This document shows, piece after piece, positions 35,195 to 44,760 of a stretch of DNA of 64,000 nucleotides. The stretch is from Natronomonas salsuginis. GTDB lineage: Archaea > Halobacteriota > Halobacteria > Halobacteriales > Haloarculaceae. The notes under the pieces were generated by a model, which was not told the origin of the DNA, searched no databases, and saw nothing but the letters and a program-made list of their open reading frames with translations. How positions within the stretch are numbered: position 1 is the stretch's first letter; every line of letters starts with the position of its first letter. The translations under genes and the position numbers were made by a program. The stretch is from positions 62,001 through 126,000 of the forward strand of contig NZ_QKNX01000001.1 in the NCBI RefSeq assembly GCF_005239135.1, written 5' to 3'.

Positions 35195-35350
35195 ATGGTA
35201 GAACAAACCACACCCTACGAGTACGGAGACGTCGAACTGGAAGCCGTCGGGGAGAACCCGCCCCACGAACAGCAACACGGTGCCGACATGGTCATCGTCG
35301 ACGGATCGACGATGAGCTACAGGAGCTACGCGAAGATCGAGACGGAGTAG
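35195..35350 (+). CDS. Small acidic protein of unknown function
   Basis: The 51-residue protein (MVEQTTPYEYGDVELEAVGE then a His/Asp stretch and SYRSYAKIETE) has a strong leaderless promoter: TTTATATA at 35165-35172 is centred 27 bases before the ATG. Regular codon use and promoter support a real gene. Function unknown. Confidence 0.65.
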   Translation: MVEQTTPYEYGDVELEAVGENPPHEQQHGADMVIVDGSTMSYRSYAKIETE

Positions 35351-35439
35351 CCCGCTCGGGCCGACGTCAGTTGGCCCGGTTCCGGTCGCCGACGACGGCC
35401 GGGGCGAATTTAAGACGCCGCGCGACGAACACCTAGCTT

Positions 35440-36693
35440 ATGGAGTACGACGACTTCCTCGACGAGTCGTACGAACCGACCGAGGACAACCTCGTGTGCG
35501 CGTTCCGTCTGGTTCCGGGTGCGGGATTGTCCGCGGCCGACGCGGCGGCGCGGGTCGCCTCCGAGAGCTCGAACGGGACGTGGGCGGCGCTGTCGCCCGA
35601 TTCGGACGTCCGGCGATACTCCGCGACTGCGTTCGACATCTCCGGCGTCGGCGAACACGGGTTCGACGTCCGCGTCGCGTACCCGCTCGAACTGTTCGAA
35701 GAGGGGAGTCTCCCGCAGATCCTCTCCTGTATCGCCGGGAACATCTTGGGCATGAAGGCGGTCGAGACGATCCGGTTGCTCGACTGTGCGTGGCCCGAAG
35801 CGCTCGTCCAGTCGTTCCCCGGTCCGCAGTTCGGCTCCGGCGTCCGGAGCGAACTGCTCGACGCCGCGGATCGACCGCCGCTCGCCACCGTCCCGAAGCC
35901 GAAGGTCGGGCTGTCGACCGCCGAGCACGCACAGGTCGGTTACGAGGCGTGGGTCGGCGGCGTCGACCTCCTAAAAGACGACGAGAACCTCACGGACCAG
36001 TCGTTCAATCCCTTCGAACAGCGGGTCGTCGAATCGCTCGAGGCGAGGGACCGCGCAGAGGATGAAACCGGCGAGCGAAAGGAGTACCTGATAAACATCA
36101 CCGCCGAGACGGACGAAATGGTTCGACGCGCCGAGTTCGTCGCCGACCACGGCGGCTCCTTCGTGATGGTCGACATCGTCACGGCCGGCTGGAGCGCCCT
36201 GCAGACGGTTCGTCGGCGGACCGAGGACCTCGGCGTGGCGATCCACGCCCACCGCGCGATGCACGCCGCCTTCGATCGCCTCCCACAGCACGGCGTCTCG
36301 ATGCGCTGTCTCGCCCAGTTCGCCCGGCTGGCGGGCGTCGACCACATTCACACCGGTACGGCCGGACTCGGAAAGCTCGAAAACGAGGACACGGCGGGGA
36401 TCAACGCCTGGCTTCGATCGGACCTGTACGGGCTCAACGACGTCCTCCCGGTCGCCTCCGGCGGGCTGCATCCGGGGATCGTCGATCAGTTACTCGACGC
36501 GCTCGGTCCAGATATCATGGTTCAGGCGGGCGGCGGTATCCACGGCCACCCAGACGGAACTGAAGCCGGCGCACGCGCGCTCCGGGCGAGCGTCGAGGCG
36601 TACCGCGACGGGGAGTCCCTACAGTCGCGGGCGAAATCGGTCCCCGAACTCGAAACCGCACTCGACGCGTGGGGCACCGAGGGACCGCGCTGA
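35440..36693 (+). CDS. rbcL: Type III ribulose-bisphosphate carboxylase large subunit
   Basis: The 417-residue protein keeps the RuBisCO active site: Lys153/Lys155 in VPKPKVG, and the carbamylated Lys179 with metal ligands Asp181/Glu182 in GVDLLKDDENL. The His motif IHAHRAMHAAF, loop-6 Lys in GLGKLENED, SGGLHP and AGGGIHGHPDG follow. Its short length and sequence style match archaeal type III enzymes. These fix CO2 onto ribulose-1,5-bisphosphate made from nucleoside monophosphates in the AMP pathway, not the Calvin cycle. AMP phosphorylase and ribose-1,5-bisphosphate isomerase genes are not seen nearby. Confidence 0.96.
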   Translation: MEYDDFLDESYEPTEDNLVCAFRLVPGAGLSAADAAARVASESSNGTWAALSPDSDVRRYSATAFDISGVGEHGFDVRVAYPLELFEEGSLPQILSCIAGNILGMKAVETIRLLDCAWPEALVQSFPGPQFGSGVRSELLDAADRPPLATVPKPKVGLSTAEHAQVGYEAWVGGVDLLKDDENLTDQSFNPFEQRVVESLEARDRAEDETGERKEYLINITAETDEMVRRAEFVADHGGSFVMVDIVTAGWSALQTVRRRTEDLGVAIHAHRAMHAAFDRLPQHGVSMRCLAQFARLAGVDHIHTGTAGLGKLENEDTAGINAWLRSDLYGLNDVLPVASGGLHPGIVDQLLDALGPDIMVQAGGGIHGHPDGTEAGARALRASVEAYRDGESLQSRAKSVPELETALDAWGTEGPR

Positions 36694-36709
36694 CGGACCT
36701 TCCGTCGCC

Positions 36710-37402
36710 TCAGCCGTCGAGGTGGACCTCGACACCGCGTCGCTCGAGCTCCGCGGCGAACGCCTCGACGTCGGTTTCGATCGGCTCGAACGTGTCGTAG
36801 TGGATCGGGACGACGAGATCAGGCTCGAGCGCCGCCGCGAGATCGGCCGCCTCGTGTCGGTTCATGGTAAACGTGCCGCCGATCGGCGGGCAGAAGACGT
36901 CGATGTCGAGGCGCGCGTGGCCGTCCAACACGTCGGTGTCACCGGGGCAATACACCGACACGCCGTCGACCGTGACGTGGAAGCCACAGCCGAGCCCCTT
37001 CGGATGATACGGCTCGCCGTTTTCGCGGACGTGTGGGCCGTCCGGCTCGTTGTACGCCGCGGTGGTCCTGACGATCGCATCGCCGACCGCGATGTCGGCT
37101 TCGGCGTCGACGCGCCGAACATCGAACGGCAGGTCGGCCAAGCGTTCGACGTCGCGGTCGATCCGGTGGGGATTGATCCCCTCGAAGGCGACGATCGTGG
37201 CGTCATCGTCGGCAACCGCCCGAATGCCGTTCGTGTCGTAGTGGTGCTCGTGCGTCACGCAGACGACGTCCCCGTCGCCCCCGTCGTAGCCGTCCAAGAC
37301 GCCGTAGCGCCCCGGGTCGACGTAGACGACAGGCCCGTCACCCGCGACTCGAAGCGTCGCGTAGCCAAGCCACGAGACGCTCACGCCATCGTATTCGATC
37401 AT
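36710..37402 (-). CDS. UPF0173-type metal-dependent hydrolase (metallo-beta-lactamase fold)
   Basis: The 230-residue protein has the compact beta-lactamase-fold metal motif VTHEHHYD, Asp in VYCPGDTDV, and a final His in VVPIHYDTFEPI. SWLGYATLRV at the start is typical of UPF0173. The reaction is unknown. Convergent with the RuBisCO gene. Confidence 0.88.
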   Translation of the reverse strand: MIEYDGVSVSWLGYATLRVAGDGPVVYVDPGRYGVLDGYDGGDGDVVCVTHEHHYDTNGIRAVADDDATIVAFEGINPHRIDRDVERLADLPFDVRRVDAEADIAVGDAIVRTTAAYNEPDGPHVRENGEPYHPKGLGCGFHVTVDGVSVYCPGDTDVLDGHARLDIDVFCPPIGGTFTMNRHEAADLAAALEPDLVVPIHYDTFEPIETDVEAFAAELERRGVEVHLDG

Positions 37403-37439
37403 GGTCGGCGTAGGGTATCCGTCGATACAAACCCGACGA

Positions 37440-39092
37440 TCACTCGACGAGTCGCTCGACTCGTTCGAGGTCTTCGGCGTCATCCGGATCTTTGTCCTCG
37501 CGAACGCTCACGAACCGCGGGAATCGGAGCGCGTACCCGGACGAGTACGTCGGCGAGCGCTGGATTTCCTCGTAGCCGACCTCGAAGACGATCGCCGGTT
37601 CGATCTCGACCTCGGTTCCCGACTCCGAGCGAACGTACGGATCGAGCCGTTCGTGAAGCTCCTCGAGCTTCTCGTCCGTGATTCCCGTGGCGACCTTGCC
37701 GATCGTTCGGTACTCCTCACCGTCGCGAACCGAGAGCAGAAACGTCCCGAGCAGGTTCGCTCGACGTCCCTCCCCCCACTCCGCGCCCGTGACGATCACG
37801 TCGAGCGTCTCCACGTCGGGTTTTCGCTTCAGCCAGTTCTTTCCACGGTTCCCGGGCGTGTACGCGGACGCCGGGTCTTTCAGCATGATCCCCTCGTGGC
37901 CGGCCGCCAACGCCGACGCTTCGAGATCGGCAATTTCCTCGGGAGCGTCGGTCAGCCGAATCGTCGAGATTTCGCCGTCGAAGACCGTCCGCAATCGGTC
38001 GTGCCGGTCGACGAACGGCGCGTCGAGTAGGTCCGCACCGTCCGCGTGGAGGCAATCGAATGCGCGGAGTTCGACCGTCACGTCCTCGCGGGTCGCCTGG
38101 ATATCGTGTTTCCGGCGAAACCGACGAAGCACGTCCTGAAACGGTCGCGGGCTCCCGTCCCCGTCGATCGCGACGACCTCACCATCGAGGATCGCGGGGA
38201 CGTCGAGTGCGCGTTCGACGGTCCGAACGATCTCGGGCAACGGGTCCGTCACGTCCTCCAGATTCCGCGAGAACAGCCGAACCGTCTCGCCGTCGTAGTG
38301 GACCTGCACTCGCGCCCCGTCGAACTTCGTCTCGACCGCCGCGCGCTCCCACGCGTCGAGGGCGTCGAGGGCGGTCCCCGCCTGTGCCAACATCGCCTTG
38401 ACCGGCCGGCCGACCGCCAATCGGATATCGTTCAACCCGCTCTCGCCCCCATCGCGTGCGGTTTCAGCCACGAGACCGCAGTCGTTCGAAACCTGGAGTG
38501 CGCGCTCGACGGCCTCGGTGGACACGTCGAAGGCCGCGGCGATCCCGTCACGAACTGCCCCCTCGCCGACGCCGATCCGCATGTCTCCCAGCACGAGACG
38601 GGCGAGAAAGCGAGCCTCGGTCGGTTCACAGCGGTTGAACAGGCCGAATAAGGTGTCGAGTTTGGTGTCGGTGCTGCCGCTCCCCGCTGCCGCCGCGAGG
38701 CTTCGCAGTTCCGCGTCGACGCGTTCGACCGTGAGCGTGTCGTCGTCGTTCCCGCCCCCGAACGCGGCCAATCCCCGTTGCCCCCCGAGATCCAACGCCT
38801 CCGCGACGCCGCCGATCTCGCCGACGGTCGCAAGTCGTGACTCGATGTCCCCGGACGTCACGTTCGGTCCGGCCGCCTTCGCGAGTGCCTCGTAGCACAG
38901 CGCCGGGCCGATGTCGAGTTTCGTCCCGTCGTTGGCGGGGAACACCCGGCCCTGTACGAATCGCGCGACGACATCGAGTGAGCCCTCCGCGTCATCGAGG
39001 AGGGCCGCCACGAGTTCGACGGTCTCCAAATCCGCCGACTCCGATTCGATCGCCGCGGCCCGGTCGGCGAACGTCGCGAACTCCATGGACAT
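37440..39092 (-). CDS. lig: ATP-dependent DNA ligase
   Basis: The 550-residue protein has the archaeal/eukaryotic ligase plan. A DNA-binding N-terminal domain leads to the adenylated Lys256 in ETKFDGARVQVH. Motifs follow in AILDGEVVAID, AFDCLHADG, HEGIMLKDP and NWLKRKP, and the OB domain ends the chain. It seals nicks in replication and repair. ATTAAAT at 39117-39123 lies 28 bases before ATG 39092, supporting this start over ATG 39086. Confidence 0.96.
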   Translation of the reverse strand: MSMEFATFADRAAAIESESADLETVELVAALLDDAEGSLDVVARFVQGRVFPANDGTKLDIGPALCYEALAKAAGPNVTSGDIESRLATVGEIGGVAEALDLGGQRGLAAFGGGNDDDTLTVERVDAELRSLAAAAGSGSTDTKLDTLFGLFNRCEPTEARFLARLVLGDMRIGVGEGAVRDGIAAAFDVSTEAVERALQVSNDCGLVAETARDGGESGLNDIRLAVGRPVKAMLAQAGTALDALDAWERAAVETKFDGARVQVHYDGETVRLFSRNLEDVTDPLPEIVRTVERALDVPAILDGEVVAIDGDGSPRPFQDVLRRFRRKHDIQATREDVTVELRAFDCLHADGADLLDAPFVDRHDRLRTVFDGEISTIRLTDAPEEIADLEASALAAGHEGIMLKDPASAYTPGNRGKNWLKRKPDVETLDVIVTGAEWGEGRRANLLGTFLLSVRDGEEYRTIGKVATGITDEKLEELHERLDPYVRSESGTEVEIEPAIVFEVGYEEIQRSPTYSSGYALRFPRFVSVREDKDPDDAEDLERVERLVE

Positions 39093-39146
39093 GTCTGTCG
39101 GATACCGAGAGCCCGTGATTAAATGATGCGAATCGACCGGCCGGCG

Positions 39147-39872
39147 TTACAGCACGTCGTCGAAGTCTTTGTGACCCTTGATATCGACGCCTTCGTCCGT
39201 GATCGTCGCGAGGAACACGCCGTTACCGGAGCCAGTGTCGCGTTCGACGGCCGCCTTGATGCCCGACGCGGCGACTCGCTTCGCCTCCTCGTTGGTCATG
39301 TCGTCCTCGTACTCCCGTTCGAGCGTGCCGTACGCGACCGTGAGTCCGGAGCCGGTGATCGTGTAATCGTCTTTCATCACGCCGCCCGCGGGATCGATCG
39401 AGTAGACGTGGTGTCCCTCGTCGTCGACGCCGCCGAGGATCGGGTTGATCGCGAAGAACGGACCGCCGCGGGCGAAGTTCCCCGCGAGCGTCGCGAGCGC
39501 GCTGATCGGGATGTCCTCGCCGCGGCGAGCCTCATAGAGGTTGACCTCTGCTCGCAGCGATCGGATGAACGACTGGGCACCGCCGACGCTGCCGACGAGT
39601 GTCAACGCACCGGTCGGGTGGATCTGCTCGACCTTCTGAACGTCCTTGTTCGAGACGAAGCGACCGCCCAGGGACGCGCGCATGTCCGTCGCAATGACGA
39701 CGCCTTCGGTCGTAGAGATCCCGATCGTCGTCGTCCCCGTCTTGTTGACGGTGTCGAGGTCGTCGACCGAGAGGTCGTTCGAGGGAACCTCTCCGAGTTC
39801 GGGCTCGTACGGCGAGCGTGTGTGATCCTGTCCGGTACGCGGCAGGGAGGAATCCGGTTGTCGCATTATCAT
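39147..39872 (-). CDS. psmB: Proteasome beta subunit
   Basis: The 241-residue precursor has a 46-residue propeptide ending TG, then the mature catalytic start TTTIGISTTEGVVIATD (Thr47). It continues with the Asp of ATDMRAS, SVGGAQSF and YTITGSGL. It forms the two inner rings of the 20S proteasome. A TATA-like GATAAAAC lies 22-28 bases before two possible starts (39872 and 39866). The small membrane protein at 39906 is just upstream. Confidence 0.96.
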   Translation of the reverse strand: MIMRQPDSSLPRTGQDHTRSPYEPELGEVPSNDLSVDDLDTVNKTGTTTIGISTTEGVVIATDMRASLGGRFVSNKDVQKVEQIHPTGALTLVGSVGGAQSFIRSLRAEVNLYEARRGEDIPISALATLAGNFARGGPFFAINPILGGVDDEGHHVYSIDPAGGVMKDDYTITGSGLTVAYGTLEREYEDDMTNEEAKRVAASGIKAAVERDTGSGNGVFLATITDEGVDIKGHKDFDDVL

Positions 39873-39905
39873 ATTGTACAGACCGACGCTGATAAAACCT
39901 TCCGG

Positions 39906-40079
39906 TTACCGCTCCGAAGCTCGTCGGTGCGCGGTTTCGAACCGCTCGACGAGCCTCCCGATCGGGAGCGAGATGCCGGCGCGGTTCGCCACGAGCGCGA
40001 CCGGCAGGAGGACGATGCCGAGGACGATGCTGAACTGGTACAGCGCGAACACCGATGCCCGGTACAGGTGTGTTGCCAT
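39906..40079 (-). CDS. Small single-helix membrane protein
   Basis: The 57-residue protein (MATHLYRASVFALYQFSIVL then GIVLLPVALVANRAG) has one or two closely spaced hydrophobic segments and a basic C-terminal tail. It is upstream of psmB on the same strand with a 33-base gap. TATATA at 40108-40113 is a likely promoter. Codon use is normal. No function known. Confidence 0.65.
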   Translation of the reverse strand: MATHLYRASVFALYQFSIVLGIVLLPVALVANRAGISLPIGRLVERFETAHRRASER

Positions 40080-40384
40080 CGTACCGCGTTGGGAACAAGT
40101 GGAAAGATATATACTTTCCGTTCACCGTCGATTTTCGAATGTCGAATTTTATGCGGGTAGCGGGCCTTTAGCACCGATTTCATATTTAGTTGTAGTTCAC
40201 GCAATTGGATCGTACATCCGACGGTTCGCTCCCGGATTACGCGGGTACGTCCGGGCGTCGATACGCATAACTTATGACGATAATGGACGTCACGTGCGCG
40301 GCTCTGGATCACGAGATCTGCGACGCCCCCACACAGCGGCACCGAAACAATAGGGATATCCGTCGGGCTTCGTTTCGTTGGAAC
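40080..40384. other. Divergent intergenic region
   Basis: This holds the promoters of the small membrane protein (TATATA near 40110) and of the UPF0212 gene. Nothing coding is apparent. AT-rich parts include ATTTCATATTTAGTTG near 40177 and CATAACTTATGACGATAATG near 40266. Confidence 0.5.
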
Positions 40385-40753
40385 ATGAGTAACTATCTCG
40401 TTGCGATGGAAGCCGCGTGGTTGGTCCGCGATGTCGAGGCGATCGACGACGCCATCGGCGTGGCGGTGAGCGAGGCCGGTAAACGGCTCAATCAGGCCGA
40501 TATGGACTACGTCGAAGTCGAGGTCGGTTCGACGCCGTGTCCGGCCTGTGGTGAACCATTCGATTCGGCGTTTATCGCCGCCGATACGGCGCTCGTTGGA
40601 TTGGGGCTCGAGATGAAAGTGTTCAACGCCGACAGCGAACAACACGCCTCGCGTATCGCAAAGAGCGAGATCGGCGGCGCGCTGCGAGACATTCCGCTGA
40701 AGATAGTCCAGACGTTCGACACCGGCGATGCGGACGAGGACGAAGACGCCTAA
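40385..40753 (+). CDS. UPF0212/DUF555 family protein
   Basis: The 122-residue protein matches the archaeal UPF0212 (DUF555) family. It reads [33 protein letters not shown], a [12 protein letters not shown] motif with one CxxC, and [12 protein letters not shown] near the end. The family is nearly universal in euryarchaea but its role is unknown. Confidence 0.9.
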   Translation: MSNYLVAMEAAWLVRDVEAIDDAIGVAVSEAGKRLNQADMDYVEVEVGSTPCPACGEPFDSAFIAADTALVGLGLEMKVFNADSEQHASRIAKSEIGGALRDIPLKIVQTFDTGDADEDEDA

Positions 40754-40770
40754 CGACTGCGGAGAGCACT

Positions 40771-41319
40771 TTAGGAGACGTGGGCGGCGACGTCCGCCTC
40801 AGTGATGATTCCGCGTAACTGACCGTCGACGACGACCATCACCGCGTCCTGGTGGTTGAGATGGGCATTCACTTCGTCCAGCGTGGCGCCCGGCTCGACG
40901 GTCGTGATCGCCTCGCGCATGGCGTCAGCAACCGGCAACTCTCCGGCGTTATCCCGATCCAGTTGTCGGATATCCGAGTTGGAGATGATCCCCTGCGGCC
41001 GGCCATCTCGAACGACCGGCAGCTGCGAGTACCCCTCCTTTACCATCACGTCGATCGCCTCCCGGACGCTGTCGTCCGGCGCCACGTGAATCACGCCCTC
41101 ATGCATGATGTCGCCGGCGTGTATCACCGCGCTCTCGGCCTCGTCGAGGGCAGTGACGATCCGCCGGAGCGTCGAAAGCCGCGGGTCGACGTCACCGCCC
41201 TCGATTCGGGCGATAAGCGGCTGCGAGACGTCCGCGCGCTCGGCTAGCTCGCTCTGTGTCAGTTCCAACGCCGTCCGACGCTCCTTGAGATCGGCGGGTG
41301 TCGGCAGATCCATTCCCAT
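40771..41319 (-). CDS. HTH (XRE-type) regulator with CBS-domain pair
   Basis: The 182-residue protein begins with an XRE-like helix-turn-helix (LKERRTALELTQSELAERADVSQPLIARIEGG). Two CBS domains follow (about 65-120 and 125-180; SQLPVVRDGRPQGIISNSDI). CBS pairs usually bind adenosine nucleotides, so it probably regulates transcription by energy or nucleotide state. A TATA-like element (TTTGTATA on the coding strand) is about 25 bases before ATG 41319. Confidence 0.9.
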   Translation of the reverse strand: MGMDLPTPADLKERRTALELTQSELAERADVSQPLIARIEGGDVDPRLSTLRRIVTALDEAESAVIHAGDIMHEGVIHVAPDDSVREAIDVMVKEGYSQLPVVRDGRPQGIISNSDIRQLDRDNAGELPVADAMREAITTVEPGATLDEVNAHLNHQDAVMVVVDGQLRGIITEADVAAHVS

Positions 41320-41476
41320 ATTCGGTAATTACCTCGAGTTATACAAAAGCCTTCCCCCGGCCGCACCTTTATATACGAATCGGCGGCCAGATCCCCCGTG
41401 ACGTGACGAATCGTGGTCGGCCCCCGAGGCGGGAGCGCGGGGCAGGGTCGACCAATCCGGCGCCCCGTCTGTTCGC

Positions 41477-42457
41477 TTACAGCTTCAGTCCGCGGATCGA
41501 AACGCCGCTGCCGGACTCGACGCGTCCGATGATCCGTGCGTCGTCGAGCTCGTCGGAGACCGACTCGGCGTCCGCTTCGGGGAGCGCGGCGACGAACCCG
41601 GTGCCCATGTTGAACGTGCGGTGCATCTCCTCGTCCATGACACCGCCTTCCTCCTGGATGAACTCGAACACCGGCTGCGGCTCGAAGGGATCATCGACGA
41701 CGTAGCGGTTCTCACCCATCCGCTCCAGATTCGTCCAGCCGCCGCCGGTGATATGTGCGGCCGCGTGCGTCTCGACCGCCTGGAGCGGACCGAGCACGTC
41801 CCGGTAGATCCGCGTCGGTTCGAGCAACACCTCACCGACCGTCCGATCCTCGTCGTACGGGAACGGGTCCGTGTACTCGTGGTTCTGCGTCGCGGCCTCT
41901 CGTGCAAGCGTCAACCCGTTCGAGTGGATCCCCGACGATGGAACCCCGACCAGCCGGTCGCCGTCTCGGGCTTCACCGTCGAATAGCTCGGCTTCGGTGG
42001 CCAGTCCGGCACAGGCTCCTGCGAGATCTAACCCGCGGATCACTTCGGGCATGACGGCGGTCTCGCCGCCGACGAGCGCGACCTCGGCGCGTTCGGCACC
42101 GGCGGCGAGGCCCTCGCCGACTCGCTCTGCGATCACGTCGTCCGGCGTCTCGACCGCGAGGTAATCGACGAACGCGACCGGCGTGACCCCGGCCGCGACG
42201 AGATCGTTCGCGTTCATCGCGATACAGTCGATGCCGATCGTGGAGTAGTCTCCGATGGCCTCGGCGACGAGCAGTTTCGTCCCGACGCCGTCGGTCGCGA
42301 GCGCCAGATATCGGCCGCCAATATCGATGAGGCCGGCGTAATCCCCTTCAAATTCGCCGACCGCGCCAATCAGCGCCGCGGTGGCGGCCTCGCTCTCGTC
42401 GATGTCGACGCCGGTCGCGGCGTAGGTCAGCCCCTCATCGGGGTTTTCGTCGCTCAT
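41477..42457 (-). CDS. purM: Phosphoribosylformylglycinamidine cyclo-ligase
   Basis: The 326-residue enzyme has the PurM opening TYAATGVDIDESE, then ATDGVGTKLLVA, DCIAMNANDLVAAG, VGGETAVMPEV and AHITGGGWTNL. It closes the imidazole ring to make AIR in purine synthesis. Normal length. A poly-A element GCAAAAACGCG about 27 bases upstream (42480s) is the probable TATA box. purF lies 16 kb away. Confidence 0.96.
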   Translation of the reverse strand: MSDENPDEGLTYAATGVDIDESEAATAALIGAVGEFEGDYAGLIDIGGRYLALATDGVGTKLLVAEAIGDYSTIGIDCIAMNANDLVAAGVTPVAFVDYLAVETPDDVIAERVGEGLAAGAERAEVALVGGETAVMPEVIRGLDLAGACAGLATEAELFDGEARDGDRLVGVPSSGIHSNGLTLAREAATQNHEYTDPFPYDEDRTVGEVLLEPTRIYRDVLGPLQAVETHAAAHITGGGWTNLERMGENRYVVDDPFEPQPVFEFIQEEGGVMDEEMHRTFNMGTGFVAALPEADAESVSDELDDARIIGRVESGSGVSIRGLKL

Positions 42458-42510
42458 ACTTCATCCGGTGGCCGACCGGAGCAAAAACGCGTCGGTTGGT
42501 ACCGTCGCGG

Positions 42511-43161
42511 TCAAAAGCTCGGAAAGCCGACGACAAGGATCGCTCCGATCGCCACGAGCGCCGAGCCAACAAACGTAGCGCCGAACACCGGCTTGCTCCA
42601 CGACATGACCGATTTCCCGTCCAGCGGCCCGAACGGGAGCATGTTGAACGTCGCGAGAAAGGCGTTGATTAGCACGCCGAGTTGCCCGACCTGCCCGACG
42701 AAGCCGTCGAACACGAGTAGCGGGAGAAACACCGCGACGAGCGCAACGTTCGTCAGCGGGCCGGCGACCGATACCAGCCCGCTCTGTCGCTGCGTGATCC
42801 GCCCGCGGTGGTACACCGCCCCCGGCGCGGCGAACAGGAACCCGGCGAACGCCGCACCGATACACAGCGCGAGCATCTGATAGTCGGCTTTGAACGATGC
42901 GACCTGGCCGAATCGGACCGCGACGACCTTGTGAGCGAGCTCGTGGAGCAAGAATCCGACGCCGACGGTTAACATACTGACGAGGAAGACGCGGGCGAAA
43001 AGCGGAGTGAGTATCGCGCCGGTGATATCCGGAAACACGCTCCGCCCGGTCGAGACGAGAATGAACACGCCGAACGCGATTCCGAGAGCGATCCACGCGA
43101 CCGCGAGATCTCGGATCTCGTCCGGATAAAACCGGATCCCATCGATACGAATCGCGCTCAT
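42511..43161 (-). CDS. M50 (site-2 protease-like) membrane metalloprotease
   Basis: The 216-residue polytopic protein has the zinc motif LLHELAHKV in a membrane helix. A later Asp-bearing segment NMLPFGPLDGKSVMSW matches the NPxxDG-like ligand region. It would cleave substrates within the membrane. The ATG overlaps the stop of the TraB-family gene (ATGA at 43158-43161), so they are co-translated. Confidence 0.9.
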   Translation of the reverse strand: MSAIRIDGIRFYPDEIRDLAVAWIALGIAFGVFILVSTGRSVFPDITGAILTPLFARVFLVSMLTVGVGFLLHELAHKVVAVRFGQVASFKADYQMLALCIGAAFAGFLFAAPGAVYHRGRITQRQSGLVSVAGPLTNVALVAVFLPLLVFDGFVGQVGQLGVLINAFLATFNMLPFGPLDGKSVMSWSKPVFGATFVGSALVAIGAILVVGFPSF

Positions 43162-44663
43162 CGAAGCACCTCGGTGAGTATCTCGAGGCTGTTGCGGGCC
43201 GCTTCGAGCATGAGGCGTGCGACGCCGCCGGCCCCCTCGATTCCCGAGCCGGCAAAGAGGTACGGCAACAACACCGTCGCGAACAGAACGCTGCCGATGA
43301 AGCTCCCCACGTTGGTCAACGCAACGATGATAATGAGCTTGAACAGCGGGACTGCGGTGAGGTCGTCCCAAAGCTGTCTGAGCGGCGCCTCCTCGTCGGA
43401 CATGATCTCGTTGAGTGTCGCGATATCCCCGACGTTGACGTCGAGGTAACGCAACTCGACGTAGCCAGCGAACCAGCCGGGAGCCAACAGCGGATTGACG
43501 CTCGTCAGCCACGCGATGCCCCCGCCGACGCCCGCCGACTGCCAGTGCGCGCCGGCGAGTTTGGCCAGGCCGAACGCGAGGACACCGTTGATGAGGAACC
43601 ACGCGGCGAACAGCCGAAAGAGCAGTTCGCTCGACGCGCCTTCGACGCCGGTGTACGTCGCGATCGCCAACAGCACGAAGAACACGAGAAAGCCGAGGGT
43701 AAACAGGTAGCCGAACGTCTTGTACAGCGAGATTCGGCTCCCGGACGATCGTCCCGTGATCGAGTCCATCGTCGGCAGCAGCGACGGCGAGTCCAGATAC
43801 CGTTCGATGCCGTCTTTGTGTCCCGCCCCGACGATGGCGACGATGTCGTGTCCTTGGTCGCGCAGGGCGACGAGCTGGTGGGCGATGTAGGCGTCCCGCT
43901 CGTCGATGAGCGCTTCCGCACCTCCAGGGGAGAACCGGCGGAACTCTTCCATCATTGCGCCCACGACGTCGGTGTCGGTCATCCGGTCGATATCGATCTC
44001 CTGGAGGTCGTCCTCCGCAGGTGCGAGCCACTCCAGCGCGAGGACGATCCCCCCGCCGAGCAGCAGTCCGAGCGTGAGCGCGACGAGGAGCGTATCGACG
44101 ATGCCGACCAAGAATCCGGAGCCGAGCGCCTCGGGGACGATGAATGGGCCCCCGACCGCCCCGGCGAGTATCGAGAGGACGAGCGCGATGCCGAGGCCGA
44201 CGCCCAGCCCGAGCTCGCGCGGGTCGCCCAGCCCGACGGCGAGGCTCCCGGCGAGTTTGAGCTTTTCGACGAACGAGAGCCGCGCCCAGAACCGCTGAAT
44301 CGTGACCTGAATGTCCCGATCGACCAACGCGACGTTGAGGTCGAGCGCTTCTGCCGTGTCGATCGCGGCTTTCATGTCCGCTCCCGGTTCGATATCGAAC
44401 CGGTCGCCCAAACGCGCCTGGACGTACGAGAGCATCCAGTACGCGAGGAACTGATAGACAGTGTTCCCCTTCAGCAGATCGCCCGCGTCCAGATCCTCCG
44501 GCGTCTCGCCGCGGATTTGGCGATATCGCCCCTCGTCGAGCTCGACGGCGACGATGTCCGGACGCTCCTCGTCGATGACCGACTCGACCTCCTCGACGCT
44601 GGCCTCCGAAACGTGGGCTGTCCCGACGACCCGAACCGACCCCGATTCGGCGTCCCTACTCAT
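43158..44663 (-). CDS. TraB/PrgY family membrane protein
   Basis: The 501-residue protein has an N-terminal TraB/Tiki-like domain (about 1-250). It reads VRVVGTAHVSEASVEEVESVI, VAVELDEGRY, and later IVAIVGAGHKDGIERYL. A C-terminal half with several transmembrane helices follows. TraB proteins shut down peptide pheromones in enterococci and have a putative metalloprotease fold. It is coupled with an M50 protease gene, suggesting a joint role in membrane proteolysis or signal-peptide handling. Confidence 0.9.
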   Translation of the reverse strand: MSRDAESGSVRVVGTAHVSEASVEEVESVIDEERPDIVAVELDEGRYRQIRGETPEDLDAGDLLKGNTVYQFLAYWMLSYVQARLGDRFDIEPGADMKAAIDTAEALDLNVALVDRDIQVTIQRFWARLSFVEKLKLAGSLAVGLGDPRELGLGVGLGIALVLSILAGAVGGPFIVPEALGSGFLVGIVDTLLVALTLGLLLGGGIVLALEWLAPAEDDLQEIDIDRMTDTDVVGAMMEEFRRFSPGGAEALIDERDAYIAHQLVALRDQGHDIVAIVGAGHKDGIERYLDSPSLLPTMDSITGRSSGSRISLYKTFGYLFTLGFLVFFVLLAIATYTGVEGASSELLFRLFAAWFLINGVLAFGLAKLAGAHWQSAGVGGGIAWLTSVNPLLAPGWFAGYVELRYLDVNVGDIATLNEIMSDEEAPLRQLWDDLTAVPLFKLIIIVALTNVGSFIGSVLFATVLLPYLFAGSGIEGAGGVARLMLEAARNSLEILTEVLR

Positions 44664-44760
44664 TGTCGACACGAGTCGGGCGAGCGGTTTACGTGTATCG
44701 GGACGGACTGCGCCGTCCGGCGGCCGAAGAACCTTGGTATCGGCCGCCGTCGTGGTCCCC

